Shown: piece by piece, positions 18,857 through 28,394 of the stretch
Numbering within the stretch: position 1 is the first letter of the stretch
How the letters are laid out: each line of letters starts with the position of its first letter
Assembly (NCBI GenBank): GCA_944393255.1
Contig: CALXZP010000056.1
Coordinates: 1-64,000 of the forward strand
DNA from: an uncultured Clostridia bacterium
GTDB lineage: Bacteria > Bacillota > Clostridia > UBA1381
Length of the DNA: 64,000 nt
Direction: 5' to 3'
The notes under the pieces: model-generated
Told to the model about the DNA's origin: nothing
The model's input: only the letters and a program-made list of their open reading frames with translations
Database searches by the model: none
Program-made: the position numbers and the translations under genes

Positions 18857-19894
18857 ATGGATCTTAACGACAGGAAAAAACAGATCCTGCAGGCCATAAT
18901 AGACGAATATATCGGCTCGGCCGAACCGGTCGGTTCAAGGGCGATATCGAAAAAGCACGAGCTGGGGCTTTCGAGCGCGACTATACGCAACGAGATGGCG
19001 GATCTGGAGGAGATGGGCTATCTTATCCAGCCTCATACCTCGGCGGGGCGTATCCCGTCCGACGCGGGGTACAGGTTCTACGTGAATTCGCTTATGAAAA
19101 GATACCGGATAGGGCTTGAGGCGGTGGAGCGGCTGCAAAGCGAGCTGGCGGGCAGGCTGCAAAGTCTCGACAGAGCCGTAAAGCGGGCGGGCTTCCTCGC
19201 TTCGGTGCTGACCGATTACACGACCGTGGTATCGGCTCCGGCAGGCGAGCGGGCGGAGATCAAAAAGATAGATATGGTCCCTGTATCCTCCGAGGCGGTA
19301 ACGCTCATAATCGTTACGCGCAATGTGAGGAGCAGGCTCATAAACGCGAAGCTCTCGTTCGACGAATGCGAGAATATCGCCGCGGTGCTGAACGCAAGGC
19401 TGCGCGGCAGGTCGGCGGAGGAGATAACCTACGACACTATCCGCGGCATAGAGTCGGAGCTGTGCGAAAAGCTTTCGGTACAGCCGAAGCTGCTGATAAA
19501 CGTGCTCCATTTCGTTTACGATGCGGTAACGGAGGCGGAGGATACGGAGATATACGTCGAGAACGCAAAATCCATATTGCAGTATCCCGAATACCGCGAT
19601 ATAGACAAGGCGCGCGAGATATTCAGCTTCCTCGACGATAAATCCAATCTTAAGCAGCTCATTGCCGAAACGGGCGAAAACGAGGGCGTGAACGCCAGGA
19701 TAGGCGGGGAGAACGATCCGGAGATAATGAAGGACTGCTCTCTCGTCACCGTCAACTATTCGCTTGACGGAAAGGCTGTAGGAAAAATAGGGGTCATAGG
19801 GCCGAAGCGGATGGATTATGCAAAGGTATTTGCCAGCCTCGACCTTATATCCCATGAGATAGATAAGCTGCTCGGATCGTTTTCGGGCGGATAG
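18857..19894 (+). CDS. hrcA: Heat-inducible transcription repressor HrcA
   Basis: 345 residues. Winged-helix DNA-binding N-terminus (RKKQILQAIIDEYIGSAEPV, then SSATIRNEMADLE) and a GAF-like C-terminal domain ending with the family stretch IGPKRMDYAKV. Binds CIRCE with GroEL help. Located right behind its own operator. Ends in TAG. Confidence 0.97.
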   Translation: MDLNDRKKQILQAIIDEYIGSAEPVGSRAISKKHELGLSSATIRNEMADLEEMGYLIQPHTSAGRIPSDAGYRFYVNSLMKRYRIGLEAVERLQSELAGRLQSLDRAVKRAGFLASVLTDYTTVVSAPAGERAEIKKIDMVPVSSEAVTLIIVTRNVRSRLINAKLSFDECENIAAVLNARLRGRSAEEITYDTIRGIESELCEKLSVQPKLLINVLHFVYDAVTEAEDTEIYVENAKSILQYPEYRDIDKAREIFSFLDDKSNLKQLIAETGENEGVNARIGGENDPEIMKDCSLVTVNYSLDGKAVGKIGVIGPKRMDYAKVFASLDLISHEIDKLLGSFSGG

Positions 19895-19980
19895 AGGCGG
19901 CGGAATACGCCGTGAGGCGACGGAGAATACGTCGTGAGACGGCGGAATACGCCGCGGGGCGGCGAAAACGCCGCATAAGC
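19893..19980 (+). repeat. Short GC-rich tandem hairpin repeats between hrcA and grpE
   Basis: Four degenerate units of about 20-23 bp, each a small palindrome with GGCGG or GACGG, an A-rich loop, and CCGCC or CGTC. The units differ but keep self-complementarity. They may form stable mRNA hairpins between the two coding regions. Confidence 0.6.
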
Positions 19981-20020
19981 TTAATGGCGGGGCAAGTCCC
20001 CTGCTTAAGGAGGTATTGGA

Positions 20021-20563
20021 TTGGATAAGAACAAGGACGTTGAAGCTGAAGTAAAGGAAGAAGAGACTGCCGGGGCTGCCGAGACCGCCGAGGCTGCGGA
20101 AACGGCTGAGGACGCCGCGGACGAGGCGCTCAGAAAGGAGCTTGCGGAGCAGAAGGATAAGTATCTGAGACTGCTCGCGGAGTACGACAACTACCAGAAG
20201 CGCACTCAGCGCGAAAAGGCGGCGCGGTATGCCGACGCCGTTGTGGACACGGTGGAAAAGCTGCTCCCGGTCGGCGACAATCTTGAAAGGGCGCTCGGCA
20301 CGGAGGTGACCTCTGAGGACGCGGTAAAGTTCAAGGAGGGCGTTGAGATGGTGTGGAAGCAGTTTTTAGACGCGCTCGAAAAGCTCGGAGTGAAGCCTAT
20401 ACAGGCCGAGGGCGAGCAGTTTGACCCGAACCTGCACAACGCGGTCATGCATATAGAGGACGACAGCGTTGACGACAACACCGTTGTGGAGGATTTTGCA
20501 AGAGGCTATATCTATAACGGCGAAAGGGTCGTAAGGCATAGTATGGTAAAGGTGGCCAACTGA
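20021..20563 (+). CDS. grpE: Nucleotide exchange factor GrpE
   Basis: 180 residues. Acidic, Ala/Glu-rich N-terminus, long coiled-coil, then the beta-domain signature (VEDFARGYIYNGERVVRHSMV in part: GYIYNGERVVR). Releases ADP from DnaK. TTG start with TAAGGAGGTATTGGA upstream. Confidence 0.96.
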   Translation: MDKNKDVEAEVKEEETAGAAETAEAAETAEDAADEALRKELAEQKDKYLRLLAEYDNYQKRTQREKAARYADAVVDTVEKLLPVGDNLERALGTEVTSEDAVKFKEGVEMVWKQFLDALEKLGVKPIQAEGEQFDPNLHNAVMHIEDDSVDDNTVVEDFARGYIYNGERVVRHSMVKVAN

Positions 20564-20616
20564 CGGGCCGCTGGGCGTAACATATATATAACGGGAATTT
20601 TCAGGAGGTATTTAAA

Positions 20617-22464
20617 ATGGGAAAGATAATCGGAATAGACCTTGGAACGACAAACAGCTGCGTTGCGGTCATGGAGGGCGGCAGCGCAAACGTTATAACC
20701 AACAGCGAGGGCGCGAGAACAACGCCGTCGGTAGTAGCGTTCCAGAAGGACGGAGAGAGGATAGTAGGACAGGTGGCTAAGCGCCAGGCGGTGACCAACG
20801 CCGACCGCACCATCATGTCGATAAAGAGAAAGATGGGCACGACCGAAAAGGTGACCGTGGACGGCAAGGCTTACACTCCGCAGGAGATATCGGCGATGAT
20901 ACTTTCAAAGCTCAAGGCCGACGCTGAGGCGTATCTCGGCGAGACGGTAACGCAGGCGGTAATAACCGTTCCGGCGTACTTCAACGATTCGCAGCGCCAG
21001 GCTACAAAGGACGCGGGCAAGATCGCGGGTCTTGAGGTGCTGCGTATAATAAACGAGCCTACGGCGGCGGCGCTTGCCTACGGCATGAGCGATAAGGATC
21101 AGACGATAATGGTATACGACCTCGGCGGCGGTACCTTCGACGTATCCATCCTCGAGATAGGCGACGGCGTGTTCGAGGTGCTTTCGACCAACGGCGATAC
21201 GCATCTGGGCGGCGACGATTTCGACCAGAAGATAATAGACTATCTCATAACCTCTTTCAGGAACTCGGACGGCATCGACCTCACAAACGACAAGGTCGCT
21301 ATGCAGAGGCTCAAGGAAGCTGCGGAGAAGTCAAAGATAGAGCTTTCGACGACCACCACATCGGAGATAAACATCCCGTTCATCACAGCCGACGCTGCCG
21401 GTCCGAAGCATATGAATATAACGCTCACAAAGGCTAAGTTCGACGAGCTCACTGCCGACCTGGTAGACAGGACTCTCGTGAGCATAAGAAACGCTATGAA
21501 GGACGCGGGACTGAGCGCGTCGCAGATAGATGAGGTGCTGCTCGTAGGCGGTTCCTCGCGTATACCGGCCGTACAGGAGGCGGTAAAGAAGGAAATGGGC
21601 AAGGAGCCGCATAAGGGCATCAACCCGGACGAGTGCGTTGCGGTCGGCGCGGCGCGCCAGGCGGGCGTTCTCGGCGGCGAGGAGACGGGCGTTCTCCTGC
21701 TCGACGTAACTCCGCTCTCGCTCGGTATCGAAACTCTCGGCGGCGTATGCACAAAGCTCATCGAGAGGAACACGACGATCCCGACGAGCAAGTCGCAGAT
21801 ATTCTCGACTGCGGCCGACGGTCAGACGCAGGTCGAGATCCACGTTCTGCAGGGCGAGCGCGAGATGGCTCAGTATAACAAGACTCTCGGCCGCTTCAAC
21901 CTCACGGGTATAGCTCCGGCTCCGAGAGGCGTACCGCAGATCGAGGTAAAATTCGATATAGACGCAAACGGTATCGTGAACGTATCGGCAAAGGATCTCG
22001 GAACGGGCAACGAGCAGAAGATAACCATAACCGCTTCATCGAACCTCAGCGACGAGGACATCGACAGAGCCGTTAAGGATGCGGAAAAGTACGCCGAGGA
22101 GGATAAGAAGCGCAAGGAAGAGGTAGAAACGCGCAACAATGCCGAATCTATGGTATTCCAGTGCGAAAAGACTCTCAAGGATCTCGGTGACAAGGTGAGC
22201 GAGTCCGAAAAGAGCGAGGTACAGGCCGAGATAGACAAGGTCAAGGAGGCGCTCAAGGGCACGGATACCGAGGCGATAAAGGCGGCTTCGGAGGCGCTCA
22301 CTCAGAAGTTCTATAAGATATCGGAAAAGATGTACCAGCAGGCTAACCCCGGCGGCGCGGGCTTCGACCCGTCGCAGGCTCAAGCTGGCGCGGCAGGCGG
22401 CGCACAGGGCGGCGAGAACGTATATGACGCCGACTACAGAGAGGTAGACGACGATAATAAATAA
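20617..22464 (+). CDS. dnaK: Molecular chaperone DnaK (Hsp70)
   Basis: 615 residues. ATPase signatures [29 protein letters not shown] and [14 protein letters not shown]; substrate-binding domain follows, ending with the [13 protein letters not shown] tail and acidic end. RBS CAGGAGGTATTTAAA. Codon use is even, as in highly expressed genes. Confidence 0.99.
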   Translation: MGKIIGIDLGTTNSCVAVMEGGSANVITNSEGARTTPSVVAFQKDGERIVGQVAKRQAVTNADRTIMSIKRKMGTTEKVTVDGKAYTPQEISAMILSKLKADAEAYLGETVTQAVITVPAYFNDSQRQATKDAGKIAGLEVLRIINEPTAAALAYGMSDKDQTIMVYDLGGGTFDVSILEIGDGVFEVLSTNGDTHLGGDDFDQKIIDYLITSFRNSDGIDLTNDKVAMQRLKEAAEKSKIELSTTTTSEINIPFITADAAGPKHMNITLTKAKFDELTADLVDRTLVSIRNAMKDAGLSASQIDEVLLVGGSSRIPAVQEAVKKEMGKEPHKGINPDECVAVGAARQAGVLGGEETGVLLLDVTPLSLGIETLGGVCTKLIERNTTIPTSKSQIFSTAADGQTQVEIHVLQGEREMAQYNKTLGRFNLTGIAPAPRGVPQIEVKFDIDANGIVNVSAKDLGTGNEQKITITASSNLSDEDIDRAVKDAEKYAEEDKKRKEEVETRNNAESMVFQCEKTLKDLGDKVSESEKSEVQAEIDKVKEALKGTDTEAIKAASEALTQKFYKISEKMYQQANPGGAGFDPSQAQAGAAGGAQGGENVYDADYREVDDDNK

Positions 22465-22472
22465 TCCGGGCA

Positions 22473-22507
22473 AAAGGGCGGGTCATGTTATATGCTCCGC
22501 CCCTTGT
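22473..22507 (+). terminator. Weak terminator-like hairpin after dnaK
   Basis: AAGGGCGG/CCGCCCCTT stem with a 15-nt loop and only a short T-containing tail; probably reduces read-through to dnaJ. Confidence 0.5.
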
Positions 22508-22516
22508 TGGGTTAAT

Positions 22517-22773
22517 GGGGGCTGCAGCAAAATGCACAGACCGCATAAAGCGAAAAAGTAAATCAGTTAAGCCGTTTACAGCATAGCTTACTTATGGTTT
22601 AATGCAGAAATTTTCATTTATATGAAAATTTCAAGATAAAATTCGCTTTATGCTACGAACGAAACTCACCCTCGACGTACCAATGTACGCCTTCGGGAAA
22701 TGGCTTCAGCCATTCGAGGAATGGCTAAAGCCATTCGTTTCGTCCGTTCTGCACTATTTTTCTGCATCCCCCC
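22517..22773 (+). repeat. Interspersed ~255-bp palindromic element, copy 1
   Basis: First of three near-identical copies in the window (others at 41187 and 59806, same orientation). It has imperfect terminal inverted repeats beginning GGGGGCT, an internal pair GCATAAAGCGAA/TTCGCTTTATGC, a hairpin around GAAATTTTC/GAAAATTTC, and a 3' hairpin whose arms here read AATGGCTTCAGCCATT and AATGGCTAAAGCCATT. No open reading frame. It lies between dnaK and dnaJ. Confidence 0.9.
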
Positions 22774-22817
22774 GGTATCGGTATGAGGATTTTTTTGCTT
22801 TTTGTGCGTGTTGACTA

Positions 22818-22846
22818 TTTACAAACAGCAAAAAAAGGATTATAAT
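22818..22846 (+). promoter_or_regulatory. Separate promoter of dnaJ
   Basis: TTTACA, 17-bp spacer, TATAAT, about 90 bp before dnaJ and downstream of the inserted repeat. No CIRCE is seen, so dnaJ may be partly uncoupled from HrcA. Confidence 0.7.
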
Positions 22847-22934
22847 ATATTCGGTGTCGTTCTGTTGCACCGGAAAAATCATATTTTGGGCGGGCGCCGG
22901 TGTGTCGGCGCGCCGGTCATGGAAGGTGAGGATC

Positions 22935-24068
22935 TTGGCAGATAAACGAGATTATTACGAGGTGCTGGGCGTCGGAAAGGGCGCGTCTGCGGACGAGATA
23001 AAAAAGGCATTCCGTAAAATGAGCAAAAAGTATCATCCCGATCTGCATCCGGGCGATAAGGAGGCCGAGGAACGGTTCAAGGAGGTCAACGAAGCGTACC
23101 AGGTGCTTTCCGACGATGAAAAGCGCAGCCGCTACGACCAGTTCGGTCATGCCGGAGTGGACGGCAACGCGGGCTTCGGCGGAGGCGGTTTCGGCGGTTT
23201 CGGCGGCTTCGATATGGGCGATATAGGCGACATATTCGGAGACCTGTTCGGCGGAGGCGGCTTCGGCGGCAGAACGAGGCGGAACGGGCCGCGGCGCGGC
23301 TCGGATCTGAGCCAGTATATCAGTCTGACGTTTGAGGAAGCGGCGTTCGGCTGCAAGAAGAAGATAAATATAACCAAGAACGAGGAATGCGGCGACTGCG
23401 GCGGAACGGGCGCGAAAAAGGGAACGTCGGCGGAAACGTGTCCGCAGTGTAACGGAACGGGTCAGATCCAGCAGCGCAGGCAGACCATGTTCGGGTTCTC
23501 AAACGTGATATCGGAATGTCCGAGATGTCACGGCAAGGGCAAGATAATAAAAGAGGCGTGCGCGTCATGCCGCGGAACGGGGCGTGTGAGAAAGAACAAG
23601 ACCATAGAGGTCAATATCCCCGCCGGCATAGACGACGAGCAGGTAATGCGCATACCGGGCGCGGGCAACGCGGGCGAGAACGGCGGACAGAACGGCGATC
23701 TCCAGCTCGTCATACGCGTAAAGCCGCATGAGCTGTTCAGGCGCGACGGCTACGACGTCAGTGTTACGTTCCCGATAACGTTTGTGCAGGCGGCGCTGGG
23801 CGCTACGCTCAAGGTGCCGACGATACACGGCATAGTCGAGTACGATATCCCCGAGGGAACGCAGACGAACACGCGGTTCAGGCTCAGAGGCAAGGGCATC
23901 CCGGTCCTAAACGGGCGCGGCAGCGGCGACGAGTACGTCACCGTTACGGTAGAGGTGCCGAAAAACCTGAGCGCGAAGCAGAAGGAGCTCCTGAAGGAAT
24001 TTGACGAGGACAGCAATTACACGAAAAAGAAAAGCTTTATGGATAAAATGCGCGACGCGTTCAAATAA
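22935..24068 (+). CDS. dnaJ: Chaperone protein DnaJ (Hsp40)
   Basis: 377 residues. J domain DYYEVLGV...HPD at residues 1-70, Gly/Phe-rich linker, four CxxCxGxG zinc-finger repeats ([32 protein letters not shown]) and C-terminal substrate-binding domains. TTG 22935 is the start: GGAAGGTGAGG precedes it, and the longer upstream frame is unrelated to DnaJ. Confidence 0.97.
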   Translation: MADKRDYYEVLGVGKGASADEIKKAFRKMSKKYHPDLHPGDKEAEERFKEVNEAYQVLSDDEKRSRYDQFGHAGVDGNAGFGGGGFGGFGGFDMGDIGDIFGDLFGGGGFGGRTRRNGPRRGSDLSQYISLTFEEAAFGCKKKINITKNEECGDCGGTGAKKGTSAETCPQCNGTGQIQQRRQTMFGFSNVISECPRCHGKGKIIKEACASCRGTGRVRKNKTIEVNIPAGIDDEQVMRIPGAGNAGENGGQNGDLQLVIRVKPHELFRRDGYDVSVTFPITFVQAALGATLKVPTIHGIVEYDIPEGTQTNTRFRLRGKGIPVLNGRGSGDEYVTVTVEVPKNLSAKQKELLKEFDEDSNYTKKKSFMDKMRDAFK

Positions 24069-24111
24069 CGCGTGAGGGCGTAGACCCTGTAAGAGGCGCA
24101 GGAAGGAAGGA

Positions 24112-25419
24112 ATGGCAGATATGAGACCAAATATTTACGAGCTGAAGAATATGACGAAGGAGCAGTACGACTTCATCATGAAAAGAGCCGAGCTGGACAT
24201 CACCGAGCAGATGCAGGTGGCAAAGCAGGTCTCGGACGATATACGCGTCCGCGGCGACGAAGCGGTTTTGGAATACACGGCGAAATTCGACCATGTAACG
24301 CTCACGGAGGATAAGATGAAGGTCACCGAGGAGGAGATCGAAGCGGGCTATGCGCGTCTTGACAGTGAAACGAGAGAGGCGATAGAATACGCGTATAAGA
24401 ACATATACGATTTCCATGAGAAGCAGCTCCCGGAGGAAATGTGGTTCACGATGGTGGACGATGGTCTCATGGTGGGGGAAAAGACCACGCCGATAACGGA
24501 CGTGTGTCTGTACGTGCCGCACGGAAAGGGTTCTTTCCCGTCGGTGCTGTGCATGCTGGGTATCCCGGCGGTAGTGGCAAAGGTGCCGAGGATAGTGGTC
24601 GTAACGCCGCCGAACGAAAAGGGCGGGGTGGACGACGCGATCCTCTGCGCGGCTAAGATAATAGGAATAAATGAGATATACAAGGTAGGCGGTATACAGG
24701 CGGTAGCCGCTGTAGCCTACGGAACGGAGACCATACCGAAATGCCATAAGATAATAGGCCCGGGAAACAGCTATGCTACCGCAGCAAAGCGTGTGCTTGC
24801 AAATCATATTGACGCAGGTCTCCCGGCAGGTCCTTCTGAGATAATCGTGCTTGCCGACGAGAAAGCCGATCCGGAAAAGGCGGCGCTCGACTGGATGATA
24901 GAGGCGGAGCACGGCCCGGACAGCGCCGCGCTGCTCGTAACGCATTCGCGCGAGCTGGTGGAGGCTGTCATCCCGATAGTGAACAGACAGCTTGAGAAGA
25001 TATCGCCGAAGCGCAGGGAGTGGATAGAAACGAATTTGACGACCTACGGCGGAGTGATACTCACCGATTCGCTCGAAGAGTCCATTGAGTTCGTGAATGA
25101 CTATGCTCCCGAGCATATGGAGGTAATGACGGAAAAGCCGTTCGATACGCTGCCTAAGATAAAGAACGCGGGCGAGATACTGCTCGGCGACTACACCCCC
25201 GTAACGCTCTGCAATTTCGTGCTCGGCCCGAACGCGATACTGCCGACCGGCGGCTTTGCAAAAACGTATTCGTCGGTGTCGGTAATGGACTTCCTAAAGC
25301 GTTCGTCCGTCGGCTACGCGTCGAAGGAGGGCTTTGAGAAGGTGCGCGGGTATGCGTACAGGTTCGCGAAGGTCGAGGGCTTCGATACCCACGGTCTCGC
25401 GGTCAAGGAGAGAAAGTAA
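24112..25419 (+). CDS. Histidinol dehydrogenase-like protein (divergent)
   Basis: 435 residues, full-length HisD fold. The catalytic pair YAPEH (Glu334-His335) is kept. Compared by eye with E. coli HisD, zinc-ligand positions differ: Gln of SQAEH is Glu264 (IEAEH), Asp of AGDY is Asn368 (LCNF), while His267 and His427 remain; the substrate-binding His of TNHVLPT is Ala375 (PNAILPT). This suggests an NAD-dependent alcohol oxidation on another substrate. No hisG, hisA, hisF, hisH or hisC nearby. Likely a paralogue rather than true HisD. RBS GGAAGGAAGG. Confidence 0.8.
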   Translation: MADMRPNIYELKNMTKEQYDFIMKRAELDITEQMQVAKQVSDDIRVRGDEAVLEYTAKFDHVTLTEDKMKVTEEEIEAGYARLDSETREAIEYAYKNIYDFHEKQLPEEMWFTMVDDGLMVGEKTTPITDVCLYVPHGKGSFPSVLCMLGIPAVVAKVPRIVVVTPPNEKGGVDDAILCAAKIIGINEIYKVGGIQAVAAVAYGTETIPKCHKIIGPGNSYATAAKRVLANHIDAGLPAGPSEIIVLADEKADPEKAALDWMIEAEHGPDSAALLVTHSRELVEAVIPIVNRQLEKISPKRREWIETNLTTYGGVILTDSLEESIEFVNDYAPEHMEVMTEKPFDTLPKIKNAGEILLGDYTPVTLCNFVLGPNAILPTGGFAKTYSSVSVMDFLKRSSVGYASKEGFEKVRGYAYRFAKVEGFDTHGLAVKERK

Positions 25420-25432
25420 AATACTAAAAAAA

Positions 25433-25472
25433 GCGCAAAATGCCGCCGCCCGGAAGCGGCGGCATTTTGCGC
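25433..25472. terminator. Perfect 17-bp hairpin between HisD-like and HisB-like genes
   Basis: Arms GCGCAAAATGCCGCCGC and its exact complement, 6-nt loop. It has an A-run on the left but no T-run on the right, so as a terminator it would work leftward; rightward it could only attenuate or protect mRNA. Confidence 0.6.
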
Positions 25473-25512
25473 ATAAGGATAAATCATTTCAAGGATAAAA
25501 AGGAGAGCCGAT

Positions 25513-26136
25513 ATGAAAAAGGTCAGGGTCACAAGAAGGACTACGGAATCCGAGATGACGGTAACGCTCGATTTTTCGCCGCTGAAGCCGGATTACAGAA
25601 AGAGGATAAATACGCCTGTCCCGTTTCTTAACCATATGATAGAGCACATAGCCTACAGGGCGGGCTTCAATATAGAAACGGAGCTGAAGCTCGCGGATTA
25701 TTCGCTCACTCACGTGGTGGCGGAGGATCTGGGCATAACGCTGGGCAAGGCTGTAAAGGAGTATATCAACGGCACCGACGGCGCTTACGGCTACGGCAGC
25801 GCGGTCGGGATAATAGACGAGGCAAAGGCGGAATGCGCGGTGAGCTTTGAGGAGCGCGCGTATATCGGCTGGGACGTTCACGGTGTTGAGCTTCCAAAGG
25901 AGACGGAGGGGATGCTCAGCGAGGATCTTGAAACGTTTCTCGACGGGTTCGTGCAGGGCGCTTTGTGTACGATGCACATCGACCTTTTCAAGGGGCACAA
26001 CGGACACCATATCTGGGAGGCGATATACCGCAGTGTCGGTTCCGCGCTGGGTATTGCCGTTTCGGCGGACGCTTCGCGCATGGGCAAGACCTCGGGCGTG
26101 GCGGGGAAGATAGAATGGATAACGGAGACGGAATAA
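25513..26136 (+). CDS. Imidazoleglycerol-phosphate dehydratase-like protein (divergent)
   Basis: 207 residues with the duplicated HisB half-domain fold. The second metal motif is intact (MHIDLFKGHNGHHIWEA, His155, His165, His166, Glu169), but the first is degraded: canonical DHML...H becomes NHMI...R49, and HHTVED becomes HVVAED (second His is Val68). The phosphate-binding Arg of the GIARFG motif is Gly. So the fold is HisB but the dimanganese site and phosphate pocket are altered. Follows the HisD-like gene. Function unknown; dehydration of a polyol-type substrate is only a guess. Confidence 0.75.
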   Translation: MKKVRVTRRTTESEMTVTLDFSPLKPDYRKRINTPVPFLNHMIEHIAYRAGFNIETELKLADYSLTHVVAEDLGITLGKAVKEYINGTDGAYGYGSAVGIIDEAKAECAVSFEERAYIGWDVHGVELPKETEGMLSEDLETFLDGFVQGALCTMHIDLFKGHNGHHIWEAIYRSVGSALGIAVSADASRMGKTSGVAGKIEWITETE

Positions 26137-26142
26137 CGGGCA

Positions 26143-27162
26143 ATGAAGGCTTTTCTGGACAGATACGATACGGTGATATTCGATATGGACGGCGTTATAA
26201 CGAGCGAGCAGAACTACTGGAACAGCGCCGCTCTGACCGTCCGTGAATATCTTTCGAGCCGTTCCTATTTCGGCAGCGGCGTTATAGACGCGGCGGCTAT
26301 GAGCGGGCCGGAGGCGGTAAGAGAGATAAGGAACGAGGTGTTCTGCGGCGACAGGCTCATAAGCGAGCTGAAGTCGCGGGGCGTTAACTCTAACTGGGAT
26401 CTGGGCTATGTGGCGGTGCTGATAGCTCTTGCGGAAGGCAGCGGCGAGCCGGAAAGGATACTGGAGCGCGCCGCAGGTCTGCCCGGCAACATACTCAGCG
26501 TATACGGGAGCCTGGCGGCGGAGGCGGCGTCCGCCTCGGGGCTGAGTCCGGAGGAAACGCGGCGCGGCGGCGGGCTCTGGACGGCGATGCGCGACTGCTT
26601 CCAGGAATGGTTCCTGGGCGACGAGCTGTTTCGGCGGCAGTACGGCAGGGAGCCGGTTCGGGGCGGAAAACCGGGACTGCTCAACAGCGAGCGTCCCATA
26701 ATACCGATGGAGAGCCTCAGGGCGGTACTGCGCGGGCTTTCTGAGACGAAGCGCGTCTGCACCGGAACGGGCAGACCGTACGCCGAGCTTATAACGCCGC
26801 TCCGCGCATGGGACATAGAAAAGTATTTTGCCGCGGACGGGCTTTGCAATTACGACCATGTGGCGGCGGCGGAGGCGCGGTTTAAGGGCGAAACGTTCAC
26901 GAAGCCGCACCCGTACATGTTTTTGAAGGCGCTCTTCGGCACCGGTCTCGACGACCGGAGCATCCTGAGCGGCGAATACGACCGTTCCGCGATAGAGCGT
27001 ACGCTCGTCGTCGGCGACGCGGGAGCGGACATACTTGCCGCAAAGGCGATGGGAGCCGATTTCTGCGCTGTGCTGACCGGAGTTGCCGGAGAGGGCGCAA
27101 GAGGATATTTTGAGGAGCAGGGCGCGGAATACATACTGGGCTCGGCGGCGGAGCTTCTGTAG
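26143..27162 (+). CDS. HAD-superfamily hydrolase
   Basis: 339 residues, longer than most HAD phosphatases. Motif I FDMDGVIT near residue 12, motif II TGTGR near 207, motif III Lys in TKPHPY near 254, motif IV VVGDAGADIL near 290. An insert of about 150 residues after motif I forms an unusually large cap domain. 6 nt after the HisB-like gene, so co-translated. Probably a phosphatase or phosphomutase working with the neighbouring genes. Confidence 0.85.
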   Translation: MKAFLDRYDTVIFDMDGVITSEQNYWNSAALTVREYLSSRSYFGSGVIDAAAMSGPEAVREIRNEVFCGDRLISELKSRGVNSNWDLGYVAVLIALAEGSGEPERILERAAGLPGNILSVYGSLAAEAASASGLSPEETRRGGGLWTAMRDCFQEWFLGDELFRRQYGREPVRGGKPGLLNSERPIIPMESLRAVLRGLSETKRVCTGTGRPYAELITPLRAWDIEKYFAADGLCNYDHVAAAEARFKGETFTKPHPYMFLKALFGTGLDDRSILSGEYDRSAIERTLVVGDAGADILAAKAMGADFCAVLTGVAGEGARGYFEEQGAEYILGSAAELL

Positions 27163-27220
27163 CGGGAGCCGCAACGCCGGACGCGTATTCACTCTGCCGT
27201 TATACGAGGAGAGCAGACAG

Positions 27221-27772
27221 ATGGAGAAAAGAATAAAAGCCCCTATCGGCAAGGAAACTGCCGGGGCGCTGAGGGCGGGCGACAGCGTGCTCATATCGGG
27301 AGTCATATATACGGCGCGCGACGCCGCGCATGAGCGGATGACGCGGCTGTTCCATGAGGGCGAGCCGTTCCCGATAGACCTCAGGGATCAGATAATATAT
27401 TATGCCGGGCCGTGTCCGGCAAAGCCGGGCGAGGTCATAGGCTCATGCGGACCGACCACCGCCGGCAGGATGGACGCTTATACGCCCGAGCTGCTTGATA
27501 ACGGGCTGGGCGCGATGATAGGCAAGGGTGCGCGCAGCGAGGCCGTCATAGAAGCGATAAAGCGCAACGGCTGCGTGTATTTCGGCGCGATAGGCGGCGC
27601 GGGCGCGCTCATAGCCGAGTGTATAAAAAAGGCCGAGGTCGTTGCTTACGACGATCTGGGAACAGAGGCTGTAAGGCGGCTGGAGGTCGAGGACTTCCCG
27701 GCGGTCGTGCTCATTGACAGCCTGGGCGGCGATCTCTACAGCGCCGGACAGAGCCGTTACAGAAAGATATGA
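27221..27772 (+). CDS. Fumarate hydratase beta-subunit-like (FumA C-terminal domain)
   Basis: 183 residues of the class I fumarase / L-tartrate dehydratase beta family. Motifs GPTTAGRMD near residue 77, IGKGAR near 99 and GAIGGAGAL near 122 are kept. The iron-sulfur alpha subunit that normally precedes it is absent; the gene instead follows the HAD gene. It may pair with an alpha subunit elsewhere or have another role. ATG 27221 was chosen since the in-frame region before it overlaps the HAD gene. Confidence 0.85.
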   Translation: MEKRIKAPIGKETAGALRAGDSVLISGVIYTARDAAHERMTRLFHEGEPFPIDLRDQIIYYAGPCPAKPGEVIGSCGPTTAGRMDAYTPELLDNGLGAMIGKGARSEAVIEAIKRNGCVYFGAIGGAGALIAECIKKAEVVAYDDLGTEAVRRLEVEDFPAVVLIDSLGGDLYSAGQSRYRKI

Positions 27773-27778
27773 CCGCAC

Positions 27779-27868
27779 CGCGGCGCCGCGCAGCGCCGCG
27801 AAGTGACGCGCAGCGTCGGGAGGCGTCACGGAGTGTCGTGAGGCGACGCGCAGCGTCGGGAGGCGGTA
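27779..27868 (+). repeat. Degenerate GC-rich direct repeats
   Basis: Units of about 14-17 bp such as GACGCGCAGCGTCGGGAGGC recur (near 27802 and 27846) with decayed copies between. Each has a small GACGC/GCGTC palindrome. They resemble the hrcA-grpE spacer repeats in style but not in sequence. Confidence 0.6.
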
Positions 27869-27980
27869 TTTGAAAATAAAGCGGCATATATCCTTTGCAC
27901 AATGCATATAATTTAATTCCGGGCAAAGACGGCCCACGCCTCTTGGGGCGGCGCGAATAAAAGTGTAGGGGATGATGCCA

Positions 27981-28301
27981 ATGGAAGAAAAAGAGCGCGG
28001 CGGCGCGGAGAACGGAGCGGGAAGCAGGATCTGCCAGTACATAATACCGAGAATGGTGAGCGAAAAATATTCTGATATCGTCTGCTACGGGGTCAGGATA
28101 GAAAAGGTCACGGCGGAGTGCGGCGGCGGACGCAGCTCTGTATCGGCGCAGCTCGACAACGTGTTTTTCAGATACGACGACGCGCTTACGTTTGTGGAAT
28201 ATGCGCGCAGGAACGGAACGGAGCCGCACCGGCTCAGGGAGGCGGTGGAGCGGTTCACGCGCGAGCATATCATGCGCGGAGAAAGAGCGGCGGTATGTTG
28301 A
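27981..28301 (+). CDS. Small conserved protein, DUF6514-like
   Basis: 106 residues, no transmembrane segment or signal. The pattern CYGVRIEKV...AQLDNVFFRYDDAL resembles the DUF6514 family of Clostridia, recalled rather than searched; unknown function. ATG 27981 has AGGGGATG upstream; ATG 27972 is possible. Upstream of murI but murI has its own promoter. Confidence 0.55.
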   Translation: MEEKERGGAENGAGSRICQYIIPRMVSEKYSDIVCYGVRIEKVTAECGGGRSSVSAQLDNVFFRYDDALTFVEYARRNGTEPHRLREAVERFTREHIMRGERAAVC

Positions 28302-28326
28302 TTTTTTGCCCCGCCTGTGATATACT
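28298..28326 (+). promoter_or_regulatory. Promoter of murI
   Basis: TTGATT, 17-bp spacer, TATACT, beginning at the 3' end of the preceding gene. Confidence 0.6.
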
Positions 28327-28394
28327 GTACATAAAAGGGGATCGGCGCGCGCACGGCGCGCACCGAAATATTGACCGACGAAAGAAGAACGCTG

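Noticed and set aside
22517..22773. Known riboswitch or T-box in the 255-bp element
   Set aside because: It matches no consensus I recognise, and the same element sits in unrelated places and orientations relative to genes.
25489..27306. 605-codon reverse-strand frame opposite the HisB-like and HAD genes
   Set aside because: Shadow with biased composition and no family motif; the forward genes have recognisable active sites.
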